Below are positions 19,520-29,106 of a DNA stretch of 64,000 bases, one piece after another (position 1 is the stretch's first letter; each line of letters begins with the position of its first letter). Source of the stretch: Pandoraea pnomenusa (GTDB lineage Bacteria; Pseudomonadota; Gammaproteobacteria; Burkholderiales; Burkholderiaceae). The notes beneath the pieces were generated by a model. That model searched no databases. It had not been told where the DNA came from and saw only the letters and a list, made by a program, of their open reading frames with translations. The stretch is taken from positions 4,464,001 to 4,528,000 of the forward strand of contig NZ_CP009553.3 of the NCBI RefSeq assembly GCF_000767615.3. Direction: 5' to 3'. The translations under genes were made by a program, and so were the position numbers.

Positions 19520-20206
19520 ATGAAGTCCGTCCGCATCTGGGATCTGCCCACTCGTCTGTTTCACTGGTCGTTCGTCGTGCTGGCGGTGGCGGCCTACGTC
19601 ACGGCCAAAACAGGCGGCAACGCGATGATCTACCACTTCTGGTGCGGCTACGCCGTGCTCGCGCTGCTGCTGTTCCGGCTGGTGTGGGGCATCGCCGGGC
19701 CGCGCTATGCCCGCTTCGGGGCGTTCATCGCCCGCCCGGCAACGTTCCTGCGCTCGCTGCGCGATACATCGGACACCGACGCCCGCTTCGCCGGTCACAC
19801 GCCCCTCGGCGGTCTGTCGGTGATGGCGATGCTGTTGTTCTTCGCGATCCAGGCCGGTCTGGGCCTGTTCTCGAACGACGACATCTTCAACGACGGCCCG
19901 CTCGTGAAGTTCATCGACAAGGACACCAGCGACATGCTCACTGGCTGGCATCTGCGCAACCAATGGGTACTGGTCGCACTCGTCGCGCTGCACGTGCTGG
20001 CGATTCTCTATTACCGCGTGATCCGCAGGAAGGATCTGATCAAGCCGATGATCGTGGGGGACAAGCACACCGCCGCGCCCGTGCATCCGGCGCGCGACGA
20101 CTGGCGGGTGCGCGTGGGCGCACTGGTGCTGATCGTGCTGGCCTCGGCGCTCGTGTATCGGGTCGTCAACCTGACCCCGGCCGTGGCAGCCTTGCCGTCG
20201 TATTGA
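19520..20206 (+). CDS. Cytochrome b/b6 domain protein (Ni/Fe-hydrogenase b-type)
   Basis: This 228-residue integral membrane protein belongs to the prokaryotic cytochrome b561/HyaC-like family that binds two b hemes. It starts with the typical VRIWDLPTRLFHWSFV, giving an axial-ligand His in the first helix, and has four to five helices with further His residues in TGWHLRNQWV and ALHVLAILYYR. No hydrogenase is nearby. A c-type cytochrome (20287-20736) lies convergent across a shared terminator, and such pairs may form one electron-transfer unit, but that is inference. Confidence 0.85.
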   Translation: MKSVRIWDLPTRLFHWSFVVLAVAAYVTAKTGGNAMIYHFWCGYAVLALLLFRLVWGIAGPRYARFGAFIARPATFLRSLRDTSDTDARFAGHTPLGGLSVMAMLLFFAIQAGLGLFSNDDIFNDGPLVKFIDKDTSDMLTGWHLRNQWVLVALVALHVLAILYYRVIRRKDLIKPMIVGDKHTAAPVHPARDDWRVRVGALVLIVLASALVYRVVNLTPAVAALPSY

Positions 20207-20229
20207 CGGCGCGATCTCGACGTCCATGA

Positions 20230-20257
20230 AAAAAGCCGGTCGGATGACCGGCTTTTT
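20230..20257. terminator. Bidirectional terminator between the two cytochrome genes
   Basis: A 12-bp perfect stem AAAAAGCCGGTC-GGAT-GACCGGCTTTTT gives a U-tract on both strands, so it can serve the + strand cytochrome b gene and the minus-strand cytochrome c gene. Confidence 0.9.
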
Positions 20258-20286
20258 CGCAGGCGTGGCCAGCGTGCGAGACGCGC

Positions 20287-20736
20287 TTACTTGGCGCGGA
20301 AGCTGTCGTGGCAGCTCTTGCAGGTTTGCGCCGCCTCGCCGAAGGCCGTCTTGATCGAGGCGAGGTCCCCGCCCTTGGCCACGGTGTTGAGCTTGGCCAC
20401 CGCGGTTTCCATCTTCTCGGCAGCTTGCTGGAACTTCGCCTTGTCGGAGAACACCTCCGGCTTCGCCTTGCTCCTTGCCGTGGTCTGACCGCCCTCGAAC
20501 GCGGGCCACGGCAGCTTGGAAAGCGTGGCGACGAGTTCGGCGTTCTTGATCACGTCGTCCTTGTTGAACGGTGCGTCACCCTTGACCACGGCACCGATAC
20601 GACCGAAATGGTTGCCGAGCAGGAAGAGGGCCGATTGACGGTATTCCACGGCGTCGTCGGCCTTGGCGAACTGAGCCTGTGCGAATGCCGGCACGACGGC
20701 GGCGGCAAGCGCTGCAACTGCGAGGGTAAGCTTCAT
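20287..20736 (-). CDS. Cytochrome c-prime/c556-type protein
   Basis: This 149-residue periplasmic cytochrome has a signal peptide (MKLTLAVAALAAAVVPAFAQA, cleavage about residue 20) and a four-helix bundle domain ending in the heme motif C139-K-S-C142-H143, placed near the C-terminus as in cytochrome c-prime and c556. The start follows an AGGAGAACC ribosome-binding site. Proteins of this class bind NO/CO or carry electrons; which applies is not readable. It faces the cytochrome b gene across a bidirectional terminator. Confidence 0.9.
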   Translation of the reverse strand: MKLTLAVAALAAAVVPAFAQAQFAKADDAVEYRQSALFLLGNHFGRIGAVVKGDAPFNKDDVIKNAELVATLSKLPWPAFEGGQTTARSKAKPEVFSDKAKFQQAAEKMETAVAKLNTVAKGGDLASIKTAFGEAAQTCKSCHDSFRAK

Positions 20737-20792
20737 CGGTGGGGTTCTCCTTATGGGTTGTGCGGCTATGATACACAGCAACCCGGCACCGT

Positions 20793-20824
20793 AAAAAACG
20801 AAACGGGCCGCAAAAGCGGCCCGT
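20793..20824 (-). terminator. Rho-independent terminator after purB
   Basis: On the minus strand a 9-bp stem ACGGGCCGC/GCGGCCCGT with a four-base loop runs into TTTCGTTTTTTAC, 57 bases past the purB stop. It separates purB from the downstream cytochrome c gene. Confidence 0.85.
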
Positions 20825-20881
20825 CGGGTCGACGCGGGCGCCAGATGCCGCGAGTCGAGGGGTCTTCGGTAGTTCGGAGGC

Positions 20882-22321
<1,440 letters not shown>

Positions 22322-22395
22322 TTACCATTCCCCGGGGACGGCCATCCCGCACGTTATACTCTCCCCCGCGCTATCGCGATATATCAAGGATTCAC

Positions 22396-23007
22396 ATGAA
22401 GTTGATCGGTGCCCTCGCCAGTCCGTATGTTCGCAAAGTCCGCATCGTGCTGGCCGAGAAAAAGCTCGACTACAAGCTCGAGCTCGAGAACGTGTGGGGC
22501 GACGACACCCGCATCCAGCAGTCCAACCCGCTGGGCAAGGTACCCTGCCTCGTCATGGAAGACGGCGAGGCGGTGTTCGACTCGCGGGTGATCTGCGAAT
22601 ACCTCGACACCCTGTCGCCCGTGGGCAAGCTGATTCCGCCGTCGGGGCGCGAGCGCGCCGAAGTGCGTTGCTGGGAGGCCCTGGCCGACGGCCTGACCGA
22701 CGCCGCCGTGCAGATCCGCGTCGAAATGATGTTTCACGACGAGGCATCGCGCTCGCAGCGGCTCGTCGACCGTCAGCTCGGCAAGATCGATGCCGGACTT
22801 CAGGCCATGGCAAGCGGTCTCGGCGATCGCCAGTGGTGCGCGGGCAATCGCCTGACGCTGGCCGACGTGGCGCTCGTATGCTCGCTTGGCTATCTCGATT
22901 TCCGCTTTCCCGATATCCAGTGGCGTGACGCCCATCCCAATCTTGCCCGCCACTTCGAGCGCATGAGCACGCGCGCCTCGGTGACCGACACCGTCCCCAC
23001 GCTCTAG
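22396..23007 (+). CDS. Glutathione S-transferase family protein
   Basis: This 203-residue protein has the thioredoxin-like GST N-domain (MKLIGALASPYVRKVRIVLAEKKL, with Ser9 at the catalytic-residue position and the cis-Pro in NPLGKVPCLV) and the all-helical C-domain with NRLTLADVALV. It resembles the YibF subgroup. It is divergent from purB and convergent with the T3SS-linked transglycosylase, which ends seven bases away. Substrate unknown. Confidence 0.9.
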   Translation: MKLIGALASPYVRKVRIVLAEKKLDYKLELENVWGDDTRIQQSNPLGKVPCLVMEDGEAVFDSRVICEYLDTLSPVGKLIPPSGRERAEVRCWEALADGLTDAAVQIRVEMMFHDEASRSQRLVDRQLGKIDAGLQAMASGLGDRQWCAGNRLTLADVALVCSLGYLDFRFPDIQWRDAHPNLARHFERMSTRASVTDTVPTL

Positions 23008-23014
23008 GCGCGCC

Positions 23015-24016
23015 TCACCCGCCCCGCCCGGCGGACTGTGCCGTGGCGCCGACCGGGCGCTCGTACATGACCGCGGGACGGTCGCGCCGCCGCTTTCGCT
23101 CGGCCTCGGCCGACGGACTGCGCGTCACCAGCACGCCCAGATCCCGTAGCAAGCGCCACGCGCCAGACGCGTCGGCGCCGTCCGTGCGCGCGGCGGGCAC
23201 CGGCGAGGCCGTCTGTACGTGTGCGGGCAAAGGACGCGCGGCGTCAGACGATTTACCTGCCGCGTCCTTGCCTGCGGCACCGACAGTGGCAACCGAATCG
23301 TAGGGATCGGAGGACTCCATGGAATCCCTGGGCACGCCCGCGACGAAGGGGGCGGCCGAGCCGACGGCATCGACCCGCTTCCGCGAGGAAGGAGCCACCG
23401 CCTCGCCCGACGCTCCGGAGTCTTGCAGGCGCGAATAGGCGTCCATCACGCGCTGGACGAAGCGCCGCGTCTCGGCGAACGGCGGCACCCGTCGCCCATG
23501 GCGCAGCACCGCGCCTTCGCCGGCATTGTAGGCGGCGAGCACGAGACGCAGGTCGCCATCGAATCGGGAGAGCAGCCAGCGCACGTACGCCGCGCCCGCC
23601 CGAAGATTTTCCGCAGGGTCCTCCAGACGTCGGACGCCGAAACGCTGCCCCGTGCGCGGCAGAATCTGCATCAGCCCGATCGCACCTCGCTCGGACACGG
23701 CGGTCGGATCGTATCCCGACTCCGTGTCGATGATCGCATGCAGCAGCGCCGCGTCGACGTCGGTGACAAGCGCCGTGCGGCGCACCAGCGCGTCGAACGG
23801 CGGCGCGGCCGACGCCGGACCTGGCGAGCGTTCAGCGCGCGCCTGCGCCTGCGCCTGCGCCAACGGTGGCGGCGCACGCCACGGTTCCGCCACGGCGGTC
23901 GGTGGGGTGGGCACCGCCAGTTGAGCGTCCTCCACGCGAGGATGGTGGGGCAATAAGGCCGCCGGCGCGACCGGTGCGGCAAGTGCCGCGAGCACGAGCG
24001 CGACACCCCGCTTCAC
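23015..24016 (-). CDS. Lytic transglycosylase at the end of the T3SS operon
   Basis: This 333-residue protein has an N-terminal signal-like segment, a Pro/Ala/Gln-rich spacer and an SLT domain at about residues 75-195. The catalytic glutamate lies in AIIDTESGYDP, followed by GAIGLMQILP, NLRAGAAYVRWLL and AAYNAGEGAV. It overlaps the sctU stop by ATGA, so it is the last gene of the T3SS operon and fits the IagB/IpgF-type role of opening peptidoglycan for the apparatus. The C-terminal 130 residues are low-complexity and longer than in IagB-like proteins. Confidence 0.85.
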   Translation of the reverse strand: MKRGVALVLAALAAPVAPAALLPHHPRVEDAQLAVPTPPTAVAEPWRAPPPLAQAQAQARAERSPGPASAAPPFDALVRRTALVTDVDAALLHAIIDTESGYDPTAVSERGAIGLMQILPRTGQRFGVRRLEDPAENLRAGAAYVRWLLSRFDGDLRLVLAAYNAGEGAVLRHGRRVPPFAETRRFVQRVMDAYSRLQDSGASGEAVAPSSRKRVDAVGSAAPFVAGVPRDSMESSDPYDSVATVGAAGKDAAGKSSDAARPLPAHVQTASPVPAARTDGADASGAWRLLRDLGVLVTRSPSAEAERKRRRDRPAVMYERPVGATAQSAGRGG

Positions 24017-25236
24017 GCGCCACCTCCCGGTTCGTCGCGTCCAGCGTCTTCAATCGACTCGCCGGCGTCACCGTCGTCATCGCGCCCGCCGCCGCCCTCT
24101 ACGGCCTCCATGCCCTCTCCGCCGCTTCCGACCTGTCCGCCTTCGTTGCCCTCGCCGTCATCATCGACCTTCTCGCCAGTCTCCTGCGCCCTCACCTCGT
24201 ATGGCAGATCGAGCGCCAGGCGCAGAATCGCGGCCACGGCGTCGAACAGATCTGGCGGAATCGGGGCGTCGATCTCCACTTCGTCCATCAGGCGCCGCGC
24301 GACAGGCACGTGTTCGACAACGGGCACGCCCGCCCGCTCGGCCAGCCGCACGATGGTGCGCGCGCGTGCGTCGCGCCCCTTCTCGATGACCAGCGGCACG
24401 GCCGTCTCGCCCGGCACGTAACGCAGGCACACGGCGAGGCGCGTAGGATTGCGCACCACCGCGGTGGAACGGTTCACGTTGTCGGAAAGGCTCCCGCTCT
24501 CGATCGTCTCGCGGTGAATGTCGCGCCGCCGGGTCTTGATTTCCCGATTGCCCTCCACCTCCTTCGACTCGCGCCTGACCTCGTCGAACGACATCATCAA
24601 CTGCTTGCGCAACTGGTACTTCTGGTACGCGAAGTCCAGCGCGCCGAACACCACGTACGCCACGACCAGCACAGCCATCAGCCAAAACAGCAATCGCGCC
24701 GTGAGCGCGAGTCCGCATGACGGCCCGCACATGGGCAACGACGCGAGCGAGGGGGTGTATTGCCGGATCAGATAAAAGAACACCACGCCAAGCACGCCCA
24801 CCTTGACGAGCGACTTGCCGAACTCGAACAGCGACTGCATCGAAAACAGCTGTCTGGCCTTCGCCACGGGATCGATACGTTCATATTTCGGCCGTATCGC
24901 CTCCGGCGCCACGAGTACGCCGACCTGCAACACCATCGCGAGCCAGGTCGTGACCACCAGCAACGCGGCGAGCCCGCCCGCGAAACGCGCGAGCAGCAGC
25001 ATCGACGGGCCCAGCATGCCCTGCACGGCCACATCGACCGGATCGCGCAGCACTTGCAACATGCGCGAGACCAGCGCGACGAGCGCGTCGTGCAGCGCTG
25101 GGCCTTCGAACGTCAGCCACGCCAGCGTCGTGCCGAGTTGCATGCATACGGCCAGATCGGCGCTCTTGGCCACACGCCCCTTCCGTCGCTCATCCGCGAC
25201 CTTCTTGGGCGTGGGCGGCAGGGTCTTTTCGCTCAT
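24013..25236 (-). CDS. sctU: T3SS export-apparatus switch protein SctU
   Basis: This 407-residue member of the FlhB/YscU/SsaU family is the substrate-specificity switch of the export gate. The N-terminus (MSEKTLPPTPKKVADERRKG) and four membrane helices (about 30-200) are followed by the cytoplasmic autocleavage domain. The cleavage site normally reads NPTH; here it is N263-P264-T265-R266 (VRNPTRLAV). Asn and Pro, which carry out the cleavage chemistry, are kept but His is replaced by Arg. The last 50 residues are a Gly/Asp/Glu-rich tail. ATGA overlap with the transglycosylase gene. Confidence 0.95.
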   Translation of the reverse strand: MSEKTLPPTPKKVADERRKGRVAKSADLAVCMQLGTTLAWLTFEGPALHDALVALVSRMLQVLRDPVDVAVQGMLGPSMLLLARFAGGLAALLVVTTWLAMVLQVGVLVAPEAIRPKYERIDPVAKARQLFSMQSLFEFGKSLVKVGVLGVVFFYLIRQYTPSLASLPMCGPSCGLALTARLLFWLMAVLVVAYVVFGALDFAYQKYQLRKQLMMSFDEVRRESKEVEGNREIKTRRRDIHRETIESGSLSDNVNRSTAVVRNPTRLAVCLRYVPGETAVPLVIEKGRDARARTIVRLAERAGVPVVEHVPVARRLMDEVEIDAPIPPDLFDAVAAILRLALDLPYEVRAQETGEKVDDDGEGNEGGQVGSGGEGMEAVEGGGGRDDDGDAGESIEDAGRDEPGGGA

Positions 25237-25243
25237 CCCGGCC

Positions 25244-26086
25244 TCACGAAGCCGGCTGCGCCAGCGCGACCCATGCGTGAAACACGTCGGGCAGGCGATA
25301 CCAGCCGGCAAGCGGCACGGCAACGGCGAACGGCAGGCTCGCCACGGTCACGAGCAGCGCCATGGCACTCTTGACGGGCATGGCCAGGAAGAACACATTG
25401 AGCTGCTGCGCCGCGCGATTGACGAAGCCCATCGACATGTCGACCAGTACCATCACGACCATCGCGGGCAGCGCCACGGCCAGGCACATGACCTGCATCG
25501 CCTGCCACAACGACAACACCCACGCCTGGCCGCCGCCGTGCCACTGCCAGGGCAGACCGACCGGCAGGGCGAGGTAAGAGTCGTAGAGCGTGGCGAGCAG
25601 CATGTGTGCCGCGGGCGTGATGAAGAACAGGACGCAGAGCATCTGCGTGAAGGCCGTGCCGAAGATCGACGACTGTGCGCCCATCAACGGATTGAGCACG
25701 CTCGCCATGGACGCCCCGCGCATCGTGTCGATCACGTAGCCCGTCATATCGACCGCCCAGAACGGCAGCGCGGCGGCGAAACCCAGCAGGCCGCCAACGC
25801 AGAGTTCACGCACGATCACCATGCTCCAGCCCCCCCAATGTGCCGGGATCTCAGGAGCCGCGTGAACGAGCGGCACCACCGGCAACGCAAGGGCGAGCAC
25901 GAGAGCGTTGCGCAACAGGCCGGCACCGAGCATCCCCACCGAGAGCACCGGCAACAGCATGGCAAGGCCCAGCGGGCGCAACATGGCCACGCCCCACGCC
26001 AGGCACCATTCGAACAAGCCTGACCCGGCCGAAGAGAGCAGGCCGCCGAGTGTGGCGTCGGCGCCGCCAAGGAAGGAAGTGTCCAT
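25244..26086 (-). CDS. sctT: T3SS export-apparatus protein SctT
   Basis: This 280-residue multi-helix inner-membrane protein of the FliR/YscT/SsaT family completes the SctRST export gate. Hydrophobic helices are spread along its length, with the conserved VIDTMRGASMASVLNPLMGAQSS segment near the middle and KSAMALLVTVASLPFAV near the end. It includes an in-frame seven-base homopolymer at about 25830 (His-Trp-Gly-Gly-Trp), so the frame is sound there. It lies four bases after sctS and seven before sctU. Confidence 0.94.
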   Translation of the reverse strand: MDTSFLGGADATLGGLLSSAGSGLFEWCLAWGVAMLRPLGLAMLLPVLSVGMLGAGLLRNALVLALALPVVPLVHAAPEIPAHWGGWSMVIVRELCVGGLLGFAAALPFWAVDMTGYVIDTMRGASMASVLNPLMGAQSSIFGTAFTQMLCVLFFITPAAHMLLATLYDSYLALPVGLPWQWHGGGQAWVLSLWQAMQVMCLAVALPAMVVMVLVDMSMGFVNRAAQQLNVFFLAMPVKSAMALLVTVASLPFAVAVPLAGWYRLPDVFHAWVALAQPAS

Positions 26087-26090
26087 GCGC

Positions 26091-26357
26091 TCATGCCATC
26101 CGGCTGATCTGTTCGAACGTGCTGCCCGCGTAGTTGAGCAGCACATGGCCCATCCACGCGTACGTGGCCGCGAGCGTGACCGACACCGCGACCAGCTTGA
26201 TGAGGAACTGCACCGTCTGGTCCTGCACCTGCGTGAGCGCCTGAATCAGCGAGACCAGCACCCCGACGACCGACGCGACCACCACGGTCGGCAACGACAT
26301 CAGCAGCGTGAGCCAGAGCATTTCGCTCGTGAGATTGACGACGATCGCTTCGCTCAT
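26091..26357 (-). CDS. sctS: T3SS export-apparatus protein SctS
   Basis: This 88-residue two-helix protein belongs to the FliQ/YscS/SsaS family of the export gate. The helices at about residues 15-40 and 52-73 flank the conserved SLIQALTQVQDQTVQFLIK loop. Full family length. Positioned between sctR and sctT as in every Ssa-Esc type locus. Confidence 0.95.
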   Translation of the reverse strand: MSEAIVVNLTSEMLWLTLLMSLPTVVVASVVGVLVSLIQALTQVQDQTVQFLIKLVAVSVTLAATYAWMGHVLLNYAGSTFEQISRMA

Positions 26358-26375
26358 GATGTTGCCCCCCGGCCG

Positions 26376-27026
26376 TCATGCGTAGGAGAGCATCAACTGG
26401 CGCACCAGTTGTTCCCAGCCGTTCATCATCACGAAGATCAGCAGCTTGAAGGGCAATGCGATGGTCATCGGCGAGACCATCATCATGCCCATGGCGAGCA
26501 GGATGTTCGAGATCACCAGATCGATCACGACGAACGGCAGGTAAAGCAGCAGCCCGATCTTGAACGCCTCGGCAAGCTGGCTCAACGCGAAGGCCGGCAT
26601 CAGCACGAGCAGCGAATCGGCGCCCAGCCGGTCGCGATGCGCCTCGGGCCACGTCCGGCCGCCGATCCCTGCGAAGAAGTCGCGCTGGCGCGGATCGGTG
26701 TGTCGGGTGAGGAAAGCGCGATATGGCGCCAGTACGCCGGCATCGACGTCGGCAACGAAATCCTTCGACGACAGCGACACCGGGCGCGCCGCCAGATTCG
26801 CTTCGATATCGAACGCGACGGGCGCCATGATGAAACAGGTGAGAACGAGCGATAGTCCGTAGATGGCAATATTCGGCGGAATCTGCTGCGTACCTAGGGC
26901 ATTGCGAAGCAGTGCGAAGACGACGGCCAGCTTCAGGAACGCAGTCCCCAGTACCACCAGCAACGGCAAGATCGAGAGCAGCGAAAGCAGTACGACGAGC
27001 TGCACCGGATGATCGAGCAGGGACAT
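26376..27026 (-). CDS. sctR: T3SS export-apparatus protein SctR
   Basis: This 216-residue FliP/YscR/SsaR family protein forms the core of the export gate. Signature regions include TAFLKLAVVFALLRNALGTQQIPPN, SQLAEAFKIGLLLYLPFVVIDLVISNILLAMGMMMVSP and PFKLLIFVMMNGWE. The ATG at 27026 gives the standard N-terminus MSLLDHPVQLV. It begins 57 bases after the sctQ stop, the largest gap inside this operon apart from the sctO-sctP junction. Confidence 0.96.
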   Translation of the reverse strand: MSLLDHPVQLVVLLSLLSILPLLVVLGTAFLKLAVVFALLRNALGTQQIPPNIAIYGLSLVLTCFIMAPVAFDIEANLAARPVSLSSKDFVADVDAGVLAPYRAFLTRHTDPRQRDFFAGIGGRTWPEAHRDRLGADSLLVLMPAFALSQLAEAFKIGLLLYLPFVVIDLVISNILLAMGMMMVSPMTIALPFKLLIFVMMNGWEQLVRQLMLSYA

Positions 27027-27082
27027 GCGAACTCCAGGAATGACGTGGCGCGAAAGCAAGGCGCGGCAAAGGCCGAGCGATG

Positions 27083-28138
27083 TTAGGTGGACGTCGGATA
27101 TACGCCCATCGGGTCACCACCCGAAATCGGGATGGCCTCATCGCCTGAGGCGTCGGTGCCACCCTCGTCGTTCGAATCCGGTATCGGACCGGCAGCCGGT
27201 CCGATCGCGTCGATCTGCACGCCGAGGCGCCCGTCGCCGAAACGCAGGAGTTGCCCGCTGGACCAGGGTGCGCCGTCGCGCCACATCGTCAGGCAGGCAG
27301 CGGCGTGCACATTCGATGCGCCGGCGGGCGGCGACACGGCCGGCTCGCCGGCAAGCCACGCCATGAGCGCCGGAATGGGAATCGGCCTTTTCGCGATCAC
27401 CACGTCGAGGCAGGTCACGGCATCGGTTCGCATGCGCTCCACCGCGCCCCGGCCGGACGGTTGACCGTCGCGCATCGGGATGGCGTAGTCGCCGTCGATC
27501 AGCCAGTACTCACCGCTCGCGATGTCCGCCGTCACGTCGAGCAGGACGGTGTCGCCCTTGCACAGCGCGTCGCATTGCGCAACGCCGAGCGTGGCCCACC
27601 CCACCGCCAACGTGCACGGGCGCGCCGGCAGCCCTGCGGGGTCGAGCGGTTCGTCGCACGGCGTGGCCAGTCGACAGCGCTCGCGTAGCCACGATGCCGC
27701 GCCGTCGAGATACGTCAGCGCCAATCGGTGCGCGCCGCGCTGCAGGACGATGCCGATACGCCAGTCCGTCGTCACGCTCCCGGGTGTCAGATCGACGGCC
27801 TGCGGCCAGGTCGCATCGACTGCGGCGCCGCCAGGCGAAAGCGTAAGCGCCGCCGCACTCGCACGCCACGCTTGCGGTAGCGCTTCCCACGAGGGCACCG
27901 GCAGCTCCGCCGCGAGCCAGTCGGCCCACTGACGCGCGTCGCACCAGAAGCGCGTCCGGCCCGGCCCCGCCTCGTTGACGCGCGCTGTGACGATCAATCC
28001 TTCGCCGCCGATGAGAAGCCAACCGACCCGAACCTGCGTGTCGCCTTCCTGAAACATCAGACTGCCGCCGCCGGCGAGCAGGTCGTCCAACATTTGACGG
28101 TCGTCGCCCGAATACGCCGCGCAAAGGTCACGGGACAT
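27083..28138 (-). CDS. sctQ: T3SS cytoplasmic ring protein SctQ
   Basis: This 351-residue SsaQ/YscQ-like protein forms the sorting-platform pods with SctK and SctL. The C-terminal SpoA/SpoB-like domain is at about residues 250-320 (LDVVIAKRPIPIPALMAWLAGE and GQLLRFGDGRLGVQID). The N-terminal half is divergent, as usual. The last 30 residues are an acidic extension. It overlaps sctP by 11 bases. SPI-2 ssaQ also makes a short C-terminal product from an internal start; candidate internal ATGs exist here but none is certain. Confidence 0.88.
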   Translation of the reverse strand: MSRDLCAAYSGDDRQMLDDLLAGGGSLMFQEGDTQVRVGWLLIGGEGLIVTARVNEAGPGRTRFWCDARQWADWLAAELPVPSWEALPQAWRASAAALTLSPGGAAVDATWPQAVDLTPGSVTTDWRIGIVLQRGAHRLALTYLDGAASWLRERCRLATPCDEPLDPAGLPARPCTLAVGWATLGVAQCDALCKGDTVLLDVTADIASGEYWLIDGDYAIPMRDGQPSGRGAVERMRTDAVTCLDVVIAKRPIPIPALMAWLAGEPAVSPPAGASNVHAAACLTMWRDGAPWSSGQLLRFGDGRLGVQIDAIGPAAGPIPDSNDEGGTDASGDEAIPISGGDPMGVYPTST

Positions 28139-28610
28139 AGCGCGCCTCGACTTCGACCGTGACAGGCAGCTTCATGCGCGCGGTCAGCGCCCGGGAGAAT
28201 TGCCCGCGACGCGCCAGCAAGCGCCGGAACATCGTGAGCCGCACGCAGAGCAGACTGACGGTGATCCCCAGCCGCCCCCGACGGGCTTCGACGACCAGCG
28301 TGTCGAGCACTCCGCCATGCACGACCACGCGCAATGCGCTGGCGCCGTCCCAATTGACCTCCTGCCGTGCATGCCACACGCGCAGCCAGCGCAGCACGTC
28401 GGCCGGGCCGCTCACGCGCGCGACATGCTCGCCGGTCAGCGAGAACGTGCGCTCGCCGCCTTCGCTGCCAATGTTGTCGTTGCTGCCGTGGCTGCCGTCA
28501 CAGCGGCGTTCAAAGCGACTCGTCGCGCCTTCGCGCCGCCGCGGTGACGATCTGTCTTGCGGACTGACGACGGGATCGGCACACAGGCCGCTGCGGTGGG
28601 TGATGTTCAT
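28128..28610 (-). CDS. sctP: T3SS needle-length regulator SctP (SsaP-like)
   Basis: This 160-residue protein sits at the position of ssaP. The N-terminal third is Ser/Arg/Gly-rich and disordered-looking, and the C-terminal half is a compact domain (GVLDTLVVEARRGRLGITVSLL, then LTARMKLPVTVEVEARYVP) like the substrate-switch domain of YscP/SsaP proteins. SctP proteins vary greatly in length and sequence, so the call rests mostly on position between sctO and sctQ. The ATG at 28610 (MNITHRSG) is favoured over a frame extension. Confidence 0.72.
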   Translation of the reverse strand: MNITHRSGLCADPVVSPQDRSSPRRREGATSRFERRCDGSHGSNDNIGSEGGERTFSLTGEHVARVSGPADVLRWLRVWHARQEVNWDGASALRVVVHGGVLDTLVVEARRGRLGITVSLLCVRLTMFRRLLARRGQFSRALTARMKLPVTVEVEARYVP

Positions 28611-28671
28611 CGTGAAGTCCTCATCATGGCGTGGTGAAGAAAACCATTCGTGCAATCGCCGTGTCTCTCGG

Positions 28672-29106
28672 TCAACGGCGGTATAACTTCGATAGCTCGC
28701 GAAATTTTTCCTGCTTGCGGGCGTTCGCTTGCAGTTGCTCGTGCAGTCGAATCACATCCGTCCGCGCCTGCTGCGCATGCGCGAGGGCCGCCGCGTGCCG
28801 CGACGCGGCATCGCCGAGCGCGACGCGCGCCGCCTCCACGCGGCGCAAGGCTTCGACCGCCTCGCGGCGCGCATAGACGCCGCCTCGCGACAGGCACTCA
28901 CGCCAACGGCGACGCTGCGTCTCGCAGGCCTGCTCGCACGTCCTCACCGCTGCCTCGGCATCGTGGGCATCGGCCTGCGCGCGGCGCATCGCGGCACGCA
29001 GGCCAACGTCGCGGTGCCTCGCCAGCGCGACCAGTTCGGCGAGCGCCGTCGATTCGACCTGCACCCGGCCGCCCGTGGTCTTCAGTTCGCGAGATGTTCG
29101 AGCCAT
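28672..29106 (-). CDS. sctO: T3SS ATPase stalk protein SctO
   Basis: This 144-residue protein is almost entirely predicted helical coiled coil, rich in Ala, Arg and Glu with heptad-like spacing, as in YscO/SsaO/FliJ. Those proteins form the central stalk that couples the ATPase to the export gate. It overlaps the end of sctN by 25 bases and precedes sctP, exactly the SPI-2 order. Sequence identity to SsaO is low, which is normal for the family. Confidence 0.82.
   Translation of the reverse strand: MARTSRELKTTGGRVQVESTALAELVALARHRDVGLRAAMRRAQADAHDAEAAVRTCEQACETQRRRWRECLSRGGVYARREAVEALRRVEAARVALGDAASRHAAALAHAQQARTDVIRLHEQLQANARKQEKFRELSKLYRR

Noticed and set aside
25829..25836. A possible fourth frameshift at a seven-C run in sctT
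   Set aside because: The run encodes Trp-Gly-Gly-Trp in frame and SctT continues normally on both sides; it serves as a control.
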